Shown: positions 1 through 5,473 of the stretch, piece by piece
Position numbering within the stretch: position 1 is the first letter of the stretch
Layout: the number at the start of each line of letters is the position of its first letter
NCBI GenBank assembly: GCA_030647705.1
Contig: JAUSJJ010000024.1
Location: 1-9,855 of the forward strand
Direction of reading: 5' to 3'
Source: Dehalococcoidia bacterium
GTDB taxonomy: Bacteria; Chloroflexota; Dehalococcoidia; JAUSJJ01
DNA length: 9,855 nucleotides
The notes under the pieces: generated by a model
Seen by the model: only the letters and a program-made list of their open reading frames with translations
Told to the model about the DNA's origin: nothing
Database searches by the model: none
Made by a program: the position numbers and the translations under genes

Positions 1-67
1 TAGAATCCCTAAGGCCAGCCTAAACAGTGGCTCCCTTGCCAATCGTAGAGGCTCGTAGATAGAGGAT

Positions 68-73
68 GGAGGG
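68..73 (+). promoter_or_regulatory. Ribosome-binding site deciding the start of the first small gene
   Basis: GGAGGG lies 4 bases before the ATG at 78. The in-frame ATG at 66 has no comparable site ahead of it and itself overlaps this purine run, so 78 is the better start. Confidence 0.6.
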
Positions 74-77
74 TATA

Positions 78-257
78 ATGGTCTGGGTTGCATGGTTTGT
101 GGGACTAACAGTGGGGGTGTTGTGTGGCCTGCGCATTGGGATAGACGAGGGCCGCAGGAGACAGCATATCACGGAGGTAGAGCGCCGCATCCGCCAATGT
201 CAGGCGACCACAGCGCCAGACTGGCCGACAAAACAGGAGGTAGACCGTGGCCGATAG
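78..257 (+). CDS. Small single-pass membrane protein, function unknown (59 aa)
   Basis: I do not recognise a family. The product begins with one hydrophobic helix (about residues 2-21; VWVAWFVGLTVGVLCGLRIG) containing Gly-xxx-Gly spacings, which suggests a single membrane span. A short charged, Arg-rich tail follows (RRRQH, then VERRIRQ), possibly a short helix lying in the cytoplasm. No lipobox or signal-peptidase site is evident, so it looks like an anchored protein. The start at 78 is chosen over 66 because of the GGAGGG 4 bases upstream. The 3' end overlaps the next gene by 11 bases, so it is probably co-translated with the terminase genes. A holin- or Rz-like role cannot be excluded, but nothing in the sequence shows it. 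Confidence 0.6.
   Translation: MVWVAWFVGLTVGVLCGLRIGIDEGRRRQHITEVERRIRQCQATTAPDWPTKQEVDRGR
235..240 (+). promoter_or_regulatory. Ribosome-binding site for the GTG start at 247
   Basis: A perfect AGGAGG sits 6 bases before the GTG at 247. It lies inside the preceding gene and supports a non-ATG start for a short gene that might otherwise be dismissed. Confidence 0.75.
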
Positions 258-450
258 GCCGACCAAGCCGGGGTACTACTGGTGGAGGCCCAGCGAGGGC
301 AGCGACTGGCAACCCGTACAGGTCTACGAGATGGCGTACTGGGGTTTCGCGATGTACTTGCTCCAGGATGCGGATGCTCACCTGATAGGTATGGCCGAGG
401 GCACCTGGGGCCCGGAGATCGTGATACCGGAGGGATTGATTGCAGACTAG
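247..450 (+). CDS. Small Trp/Tyr-rich phage protein, unknown function (67 aa)
   Basis: The gene starts at GTG behind a perfect AGGAGG. The product is compact and aromatic. It has PGYYWWRP near residue 8, then a W-x-PV-x-V stretch (about residues 20-27) and a C-terminal TWGPEIVIPEG. This 'PG-YW ... W-PV-V ... W-GP-I' layout resembles small hypothetical proteins often seen in phage genomes, which look like single all-beta domains. That comparison is from memory and gives no function. There is no helix-turn-helix or coiled coil of the kind expected of a small terminase subunit, so I do not call it terS despite its place before terL. It overlaps both neighbours by 11 bases, which points to translational coupling. 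Confidence 0.7.
   Translation: MADRPTKPGYYWWRPSEGSDWQPVQVYEMAYWGFAMYLLQDADAHLIGMAEGTWGPEIVIPEGLIAD
429..434 (+). promoter_or_regulatory. Ribosome-binding site for the TTG start of terL
   Basis: GGAGGG lies 5 bases before the TTG at 440. It fixes the start of the terminase at this TTG rather than at the next in-frame ATG (512-514, Met25), which would leave out the start of the N-terminal segment leading to the Q-motif-like Gln29. Confidence 0.75.
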
Positions 451-1810
451 CGTACCGCCCTATCGCCAGTTGATCCCCAAGCCGGATGGCAGCTACAAGC
501 TCCGTACCAACATGCACCCCGGCCAGTCGAGGGCATGGCGGCACGTCCTGGACCCGGCCATCATCCGGCTGGTGCTGTCCTGCGGAAGCCAGAGCGGTAA
601 AACCTGTTTCGGGCCGGACGTTGTCGGGCATGAGATAGACACCCACCTAGAGACCAACCCGACTGAGCAGTTTGATTACCTCGCTGTCAGTTCAACCCAC
701 AAGCTCATGAGCCTCAAAATGCTACCCCAACTCAAGGAGTACTTCGAGATATACCACCAAAGCGCCACGCACAAGGAGCAGAAAAACATCTTCGAGAGTG
801 TGGCAAAGACTCAGATGGGCCAACCTCTTTGGCGCATCATCCTGGGATCGGCAGACAACCCGGAGTCGTTGGAGTCTGCTACAGCTATCGGGGCGTGGCT
901 GGACGAACCAGGGCAGAAGCAATTCAAGCGAGAGGCGCATGAGGCTGTAGAGAGGCGTGTGTCGCTTCGTAATGGCCGTATCCTTTACACCACGACGCCT
1001 TATGTCCCCGGCTGGTTCCTCAAGGATGTGTACGAGCCAGCGATGAAGGGCGAGAAGGGCAGCGCATTCGTCAACTTCAAGAGCATAGACAACCCCGCAT
1101 TTTCCCGGGCTGCTTACGAGGCGCAGAAGGCCAAGATGCCTAGGTGGAAGTTCCGCATGTTCTACGACGGAGTGTACGAGCAGCCCGCCGGTATCATCTA
1201 TGATTGTTTCAGCAGCAGCCAGATCGTGCCCCGGTTCGAGATACCGTTGAACTGGCCTCGGTACTGGGGCCACGACTTCGGGCCGGTGCATACCGCTGCC
1301 GTGGGGTACGCCATCGAGCCTGCGACCGGTAACATGTTTCTGTACTACACCTACAAGTCAGAGAGTAAGGGCAGCGCCCACGACCATGTAACCGCATGGC
1401 GGAAGGCATTGCGAAAAGATGCCAAAGGGAATATCATTGAAACGATAATGAAGCGGGTAGGTGGGGCGCATGGCGAGACCGGGTGGCGTGAGTCCTACAC
1501 TGCCGAGGGCTGGCCCATTGTCGAGCCGAAGATCACCGGGCCGGGCAGCGTCGAACTCCAGATCGACCGGGTATACGGGCTACGGAAGCTAAACAAGGTC
1601 TTTGTGTTTGCCGACCTTGAGCCGTACATTGACGAATTGCAGTCCTTCTCAAGGGAACTGGACGACAGTTACAACCCGACTGAGAAGATCGAGGACGAGG
1701 CAAGTAAACATTGGATGGCATCTGACCGGTATATCCTGAGCGACTTCACGCCGGAGACAGTAGCAAAGGGCAAGGGCAGCGACAACGCTTACACGTGGAG
1801 GAGCAGATGA
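440..1810 (+). CDS. terL: Phage terminase large subunit (packaging ATPase/nuclease)
   Basis: This is the motor that docks on the portal, hydrolyses ATP to pump DNA into the prohead, and cuts the concatemer. Motifs in order are: a Q-motif-like HPGQ with Gln29; Walker A GSQSGKT (residues 49-55); Walker B AIGAWLDE (149-156, acidic pair Asp155-Glu156); and the coupling motif LYTTTP (182-187). The linker FYDGVYEQPAG (241-251) precedes an RNase H-like nuclease half that opens with WGHDFG, where Asp279 is the likely first metal ligand. The C-terminal part ends with KHWMASDRYI (423-432), where relatives usually have an Asp three residues after the His; here that position is Ala427. At 456 residues it is of usual length. 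The start is TTG with a well-placed GGAGGG, overlapping the preceding gene by 11 bases. No small-subunit gene is recognised in the window. The ATPase identification is firm; the state of the nuclease is less certain. Confidence 0.95.
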   Translation: MQTSVPPYRQLIPKPDGSYKLRTNMHPGQSRAWRHVLDPAIIRLVLSCGSQSGKTCFGPDVVGHEIDTHLETNPTEQFDYLAVSSTHKLMSLKMLPQLKEYFEIYHQSATHKEQKNIFESVAKTQMGQPLWRIILGSADNPESLESATAIGAWLDEPGQKQFKREAHEAVERRVSLRNGRILYTTTPYVPGWFLKDVYEPAMKGEKGSAFVNFKSIDNPAFSRAAYEAQKAKMPRWKFRMFYDGVYEQPAGIIYDCFSSSQIVPRFEIPLNWPRYWGHDFGPVHTAAVGYAIEPATGNMFLYYTYKSESKGSAHDHVTAWRKALRKDAKGNIIETIMKRVGGAHGETGWRESYTAEGWPIVEPKITGPGSVELQIDRVYGLRKLNKVFVFADLEPYIDELQSFSRELDDSYNPTEKIEDEASKHWMASDRYILSDFTPETVAKGKGSDNAYTWRSR

Positions 1811-1816
1811 TCCGCC

Positions 1817-1844
1817 TTGACAAGTCGTTAAAACAGTGTATATT
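1817..1844 (+). promoter_or_regulatory. Putative sigma70-type promoter ahead of the portal gene
   Basis: A perfect -35 box TTGACA (1817-1822) is followed by a 16-base spacer and a -10 box TATATT (1839-1844, five of six matches to TATAAT). It sits in the only sizeable intergenic gap and in a locally AT-rich stretch of an otherwise GC-rich window. The predicted transcript would start near 1851, giving a very short leader of about 12 bases that still includes the GAGG at 1851-1854. It would allow the portal and downstream virion genes to be expressed separately from terL. This is a sequence match only. Confidence 0.55.
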
Positions 1845-1862
1845 TGAGTTGAGGATTACTGG

Positions 1863-3620
1863 ATGGCGAAACCGACCCTTGAAGAAATCACGGACTCGAT
1901 AGCGTACCACACGAATCGGTGGTCAACGGCTCATGCCAACATGGTTACGTGGCAGGGCTGGGCCGACGAAGGTGCTCCGGCGGGCATGGTTCCGGATGGC
2001 TATGCCGCCTACAAGCAACCCTTGGGCTACATGGTCAAGGGCGCAGTGGCGCAGCTTATCACGGCCAATCCGGTAATCAAGGTGACATCCACGCGGCGCG
2101 GCGAGACTGGCCCCAAAATAGCAGAGGCCGTCAAACTGTTCTGCGAGACGAGCCTTAAGTGGGCCGACAAGCAAGCACGAGCCAGTCTGCCTAAAGAGTT
2201 GGCGCGTAACGGGCTGGTCAAGGGTCTGGGCGTGCTGAGAGCGCCGATATTCGATCAGGGTGCATGGGGTGATCCGCCGAAGCCGGGTGATGAAGATGCG
2301 GAGGACGCGTACAAGGCCGTCCAGGAGTCCTGCTGGCCGCATCGTTGGGACGCGATAGATCCCGTGGTCTGTTCGCCATTCGACGATGGCAAGGGCATCG
2401 TGGTGGTGTCCAAGAGGCTGGTCAGCGATATCCTCGTGTCGTTCTCAGAGTGGGACTATGGGACTCTCAAACTCAGCGACGAGGTAGACTTCACCGAATG
2501 GTACGACGGGCAATGGCGATGCTTCCTGGCATCGAATGAACCAATCCTCAAGAGTGAAATCCAACCCTGCACGGCTGTTCCCTATCAGTGGTTCTATTCC
2601 TCGTTCGGGGCCAATCACCGAGGGGCCAAGCCGGAAGAACGGGCCAAGGGCATATTCGCCGAGTTAGAGAGCACGTTCACCCACCAGAACAACCTCTTGA
2701 CCGCATATTTCGCCGACATCAGCAATAGAATCTATGGGCGGTTCAAGCAACTCCGAGGGTCAAATGTGGACTGGGCAAAGAGCGGCCCCGGCGGAGTCGT
2801 TACAGTAAACGACATGGGCGATGTGGAAGAGTTGAAGCAGCCGATGTCTGCGCCGGACTTGACGTTGGCCCTGGGGATGCTGTCCGGCGTTGTGGAGACC
2901 TCTACCTATTCCCGCGCCCTACTGGGCCAGGGTAGCCAGCCGACAGCCACGCAAGAGGGCATGACGCTGGCGCAGGCAAGGCTTGGCTTTGAGCCGTTCC
3001 TTGATTCGATAGAGCAGGTGTTGGCCGAGGCGTTGGCAAAGGCTTGTTACGACTTCAAGGATTCGCCGTATATCACTTCAATCCCCCTTGGAACAGTAAT
3101 GCTCAAACAGACCGACATCACACGGCCCGTGCTGATCGAAGTAGACCTGATGCCGGTGGATTCGGACAAGGACGACAGACTCCAGCAGGCGGCAATTCAG
3201 CATAAGCAAGCGGGGACACTTTCGACGTACACCATTCAGAAAGACTTCTTGAAGCGCGATCCGGACGAAGAGACGCGGCAAAGTTTGAAGGAGGCGGCGT
3301 TGCTGTCTCCAGCCACCTTGCAAGCAATCATCAACATGGCCATGGAGAAGGCAACAGCCAAGGTAGAGATCAACAGGGCCAGGGAGATGCGGAAGCGGAT
3401 GGGAGCTGGCGTCCAACCCACCACGCAGCCCGGAGAGCCGCAGCCGGAACAGATAGGCGAAGAGGACAGCATGGCGTCTCAAGTCATGGCGGGCCGCATG
3501 AATCAAGAGACTGGACGGGGTATGGAAGGCGAGATGCAGACCACGCCTGAAAGGTCAGCCCAGATGAACCCAGACCAGATGTTAAGGATGGCCAGCCGTG
3601 GACGTATCCCTAATAGATAA
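1863..3620 (+). CDS. Phage portal (head-tail connector) protein
   Basis: The likely role is the dodecameric ring at one capsid vertex through which DNA enters and leaves, and on which TerL docks. The call rests on its position directly after terL, its length (585 aa, normal for portals) and its layout. The N-terminal half is mixed alpha/beta, with YQWFYSSFGANHRGAKP (about 241-257). A helical region around 265-285 contains ENNLLTAYF-like packing. There is then a loop with GGVVTVNDMGDVEELKQP, and long helices at about 344-398 (VETSTYSRALLGQG, then TLAQARLGFEPFLDSIEQV). The last roughly 90 residues are Gln/Met/Pro-rich and look disordered, with a short charged helix (KVEINRAREMRKRMG) before them. 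The start is the ATG with GAGG 8 bases upstream. The 3' end overlaps the next gene by 23 bases. I cannot assign a named portal subfamily by eye. Confidence 0.85.
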   Translation: MAKPTLEEITDSIAYHTNRWSTAHANMVTWQGWADEGAPAGMVPDGYAAYKQPLGYMVKGAVAQLITANPVIKVTSTRRGETGPKIAEAVKLFCETSLKWADKQARASLPKELARNGLVKGLGVLRAPIFDQGAWGDPPKPGDEDAEDAYKAVQESCWPHRWDAIDPVVCSPFDDGKGIVVVSKRLVSDILVSFSEWDYGTLKLSDEVDFTEWYDGQWRCFLASNEPILKSEIQPCTAVPYQWFYSSFGANHRGAKPEERAKGIFAELESTFTHQNNLLTAYFADISNRIYGRFKQLRGSNVDWAKSGPGGVVTVNDMGDVEELKQPMSAPDLTLALGMLSGVVETSTYSRALLGQGSQPTATQEGMTLAQARLGFEPFLDSIEQVLAEALAKACYDFKDSPYITSIPLGTVMLKQTDITRPVLIEVDLMPVDSDKDDRLQQAAIQHKQAGTLSTYTIQKDFLKRDPDEETRQSLKEAALLSPATLQAIINMAMEKATAKVEINRAREMRKRMGAGVQPTTQPGEPQPEQIGEEDSMASQVMAGRMNQETGRGMEGEMQTTPERSAQMNPDQMLRMASRGRIPNR

Positions 3621-3840
3621 AGTGGCAACAGAAGTTGCCGAGTTCATTGACAAGGCTTCCGATGAACTGGCGGGAGTGTTCGCCGGCGACCCGAAGCTGG
3701 TGAAGCGTTTGGAACGAGAGAGGTTCAACCAGATGAACCAGACGGCGTTAGAGATAATGGAGCAGGAGATGGGCGCGGACTGGGTGCGGGAATGGCTTGA
3801 GAAAATGGGCAGGAGGCCGAGCGATGCCGGGACAATATGA
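3598..3840 (+). CDS. Small helical virion-module protein, unknown function (80 aa)
   Basis: I do not recognise this family. The protein reads as two or three amphipathic helices: one near residues 4-28 (acidic, LIDKVATEVAEFIDKASDEL) and a longer one from about residue 36 to 70 (LVKRLERERFNQM, then ALEIMEQEM and WVREWLEKMG). It has no Cys and no predicted membrane segment. The GTG start has AAGGA 9 bases upstream and overlaps the portal end. The alternative GTG at 3622, just past the portal stop, has no ribosome-binding site. The stop overlaps the next gene by 17 bases. A connector, scaffold-like or chaperone role would fit the position, but the sequence does not show one. Confidence 0.75.
   Translation: MDVSLIDKVATEVAEFIDKASDELAGVFAGDPKLVKRLERERFNQMNQTALEIMEQEMGADWVREWLEKMGRRPSDAGTI
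3811..3816 (+). promoter_or_regulatory. Ribosome-binding site deciding the start of the coiled-coil protein
   Basis: A perfect AGGAGG lies 7 bases before the ATG at 3824. The longer in-frame TTG start at 3797 would place this site inside the coding region and has no equivalent site of its own, so 3824 is the preferred start. Confidence 0.75.
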
Positions 3841-5467
3841 TTTGACGAATCCGACTGCGCCCCCTGGGGTGCCGCAGGAGTATTGGGATGGCTCGACTCA
3901 GAGAGGTAGGCAGGCGTGGGTGGACTATGCGATGGTGAGTCAACCGCCAGTAACGCCTGTTGCGCCTGTAACGCCTCAGGTACAGCCTACACCGGTGACT
4001 CCGCCGGGTATAGGTGGGGGTGCGGGCACCGACTTCGACATCGCGGCCTGGGGCAATCCGCCGCCGGTAGTCGGGCCATTCTCCCCTTCCTCAAGTCCTG
4101 GTGTTCCAGTGAATAGTCCAGCAGGAACGGCTCCTCCTGGTAGTGGGCAGTCCATCGGGCCAGCAACACCACCTGTAACATCTGCACCCATAACCCCTGA
4201 TATGAGTGCAAACCAGAGGGCCGCTGCTCAAGCAGCCGCTAATGCTGCCGCTGCTCAAGCAGCCGCTGATGCTGCCGCAGCTCAAGCAGGCGGTACGGGC
4301 GCCCTTGGCGATGGAGGTGGCGGTGGGGGTACGCCTCCATCTGGTGGGGAGTTAGGTGAGGGACGCAGCGACCCCTTCAAAATGCCCACGCAGCCATCAC
4401 CTACAGGCAGTTGGGTATGGGATGGCATCATGTGGCAACCAGGGCCAGAGAAGCCTCCTGGAAAGGCTACTGGCGATATACGGGTAATCGATGGGCCAAA
4501 CGGCGGGAAGATCATTGTCAACCCGGACGGCTCTCTGGGACAGTTCATTCCGGCAAACCCGACGCCGGGTGTCCCGAGGATCATCCCCATAGACGGCGAA
4601 AGAGTCTTCGACGACGGCAAGGGAAACTACTCTTTGTTGCCGAAGGAAGACAAGGCCGAGACCAAGACACAGACTAGGGAGTACATCGACGAAAACGGGG
4701 ATAAGAGGTCAATCAACCAGACATGGGGCGAGACGGGCCAGACCAGTGGCGACGGGACTCCTATCATGGGCTGGGTTGACACCGGTAACTCGTGGGTGAC
4801 GGGGAAGGCCCCGATTGACACACGTCAGCAAGAGTTGGAATTAAAACGTAAGGCGCAGGAATCCGAAGATACCTATAACAAGCAAATGTTGGAATTGGAA
4901 CGGGCAAAACTGGCCGCAACTACTCAGGCCGCTAAAGATGCCATTGAGCAGCGGCAGCGAGAGTTGGCCGCAGAGCAGGAGCACAACCGGCAGGTTTTGG
5001 CGCAACAAGCAGCGGCTCTAGCTGCCGAAGTCGCATGGCGCAACAGTCAGACTGAACTCGATAGGCAGCAGGGCGAACGCGAAGCAACGGATAGGGCGGC
5101 GACCCGTGCCGACGAGAAGCAACGGTACCTAGCCGGACTCAAGGCCAACCCCCGCTCGTGGATAGAGTACGGCGAAGCATCGGGCCAGACGCCCCTTGTC
5201 CCGCAATGGCTGGCCGATATCTCTAGCGGAGCACTGGTGGCCGGACAACCTATCAACGAGGCCAACAAGAAGAGCATCGCAGCCATCACCAGGGCCATGT
5301 GGGATAGGTTGAACCCTTCCCAGCAGCAGATGTTGGAAGGGTATCTGTCTTTCCTTGGTTCCGAAGCTGGCGACTACTACAAGAACTTGTGGTGGATGGG
5401 CGGGCAAGGCGCGGTACAGCCGGGTAACGCAGCGCAACAGTGGAGCGCATTCAGCCAGGTGGCGTGA
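3824..5467 (+). CDS. Pro/Ala/Gly-rich coiled-coil virion protein, unknown function (547 aa)
   Basis: There is no recognisable catalytic family. The layout is modular. Residues 1-130 are Pro-rich and probably disordered (repeated PVTP, PPG, SAPITP). Residues 133-156 are an Ala/Gln array built from a 27-base repeat. A poly-Gly patch follows (about residues 165-180). WVWDGIMWQPG (197-207) opens a probably beta-rich region to about residue 330, with turn-forming PNGGKIIVNPDGS. Residues 332-434 are a long charged coiled coil (DTRQQELELKRKAQ to RADEKQRYLAG). The C-terminal domain (about 435-547) has NPRSWIEYGEASGQTP and the motif at 496-514, which recurs in the next gene. The design suits an elongated structural or assembly protein such as a scaffold, tail or internal virion component; its place after the portal fits any of these. 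It overlaps the preceding gene by 17 bases and ends 6 bases before the next. Confidence 0.85.
   Translation: MPGQYDLTNPTAPPGVPQEYWDGSTQRGRQAWVDYAMVSQPPVTPVAPVTPQVQPTPVTPPGIGGGAGTDFDIAAWGNPPPVVGPFSPSSSPGVPVNSPAGTAPPGSGQSIGPATPPVTSAPITPDMSANQRAAAQAAANAAAAQAAADAAAAQAGGTGALGDGGGGGGTPPSGGELGEGRSDPFKMPTQPSPTGSWVWDGIMWQPGPEKPPGKATGDIRVIDGPNGGKIIVNPDGSLGQFIPANPTPGVPRIIPIDGERVFDDGKGNYSLLPKEDKAETKTQTREYIDENGDKRSINQTWGETGQTSGDGTPIMGWVDTGNSWVTGKAPIDTRQQELELKRKAQESEDTYNKQMLELERAKLAATTQAAKDAIEQRQRELAAEQEHNRQVLAQQAAALAAEVAWRNSQTELDRQQGEREATDRAATRADEKQRYLAGLKANPRSWIEYGEASGQTPLVPQWLADISSGALVAGQPINEANKKSIAAITRAMWDRLNPSQQQMLEGYLSFLGSEAGDYYKNLWWMGGQGAVQPGNAAQQWSAFSQVA
4220..4293 (+). repeat. 27-base tandem repeat encoding a nine-residue Ala/Gln unit
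   Basis: Unit 1 is 4220-4246, unit 2 is 4247-4273 (one mismatch, Asn codon to Asp codon) and a partial, diverged third unit is 4274-4293. The units encode AAAQAAANA, AAAQAAADA and AAAQAGG. The repeat is in frame and lies inside the coiled-coil virion gene. Each full unit also contains a six-base inverted repeat (GCTGCT-CA-AGCAGC), which is a by-product of the Ala/Gln codons. Near-identity at the DNA level suggests recent expansion by slippage or unequal exchange. Confidence 0.85.
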
Positions 5468-5473
5468 GGATAA

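Noticed and set aside
1..58. Possible C-terminal remnant of an upstream gene (frame open from base 2 to a TAG at 56-58)
   Set aside because: Only 18 codons are visible, with no way to tell a real gene end from chance. A second frame is open to a TAA at 21-23.
74..79. Perfect TATAAT hexamer resembling a -10 box
   Set aside because: It overlaps the start codon at 78. The nearest -35-like hexamer (TTGCCA, 36-41) is 32 bases away, far from the usual 16-18.
247..450. Assigning the 67-residue protein as the small terminase subunit because of its position
   Set aside because: It is short and aromatic, probably beta-rich, with no helix-turn-helix or oligomerisation helices.
722..1291. Antisense open frame of 189 codons inside terL
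   Set aside because: It is opposite well-supported terminase motifs, and its composition is that of an antisense shadow.
3797..3823. Longer N-terminus for the coiled-coil protein from TTG 3797
   Set aside because: It lacks a ribosome-binding site, and the perfect AGGAGG at 3811-3816 is spaced correctly for ATG 3824.
4225..4265. Inverted repeats (GCTGCT-CA-AGCAGC) as possible regulatory hairpins
   Set aside because: They recur with the 27-base coding repeat, are explained by Ala/Gln codons, and have no following T-run, so a terminator is not supported.
4220..4293. Short direct repeats as a CRISPR-like array
   Set aside because: The units are contiguous without spacers, are in coding frame and encode a low-complexity protein segment.
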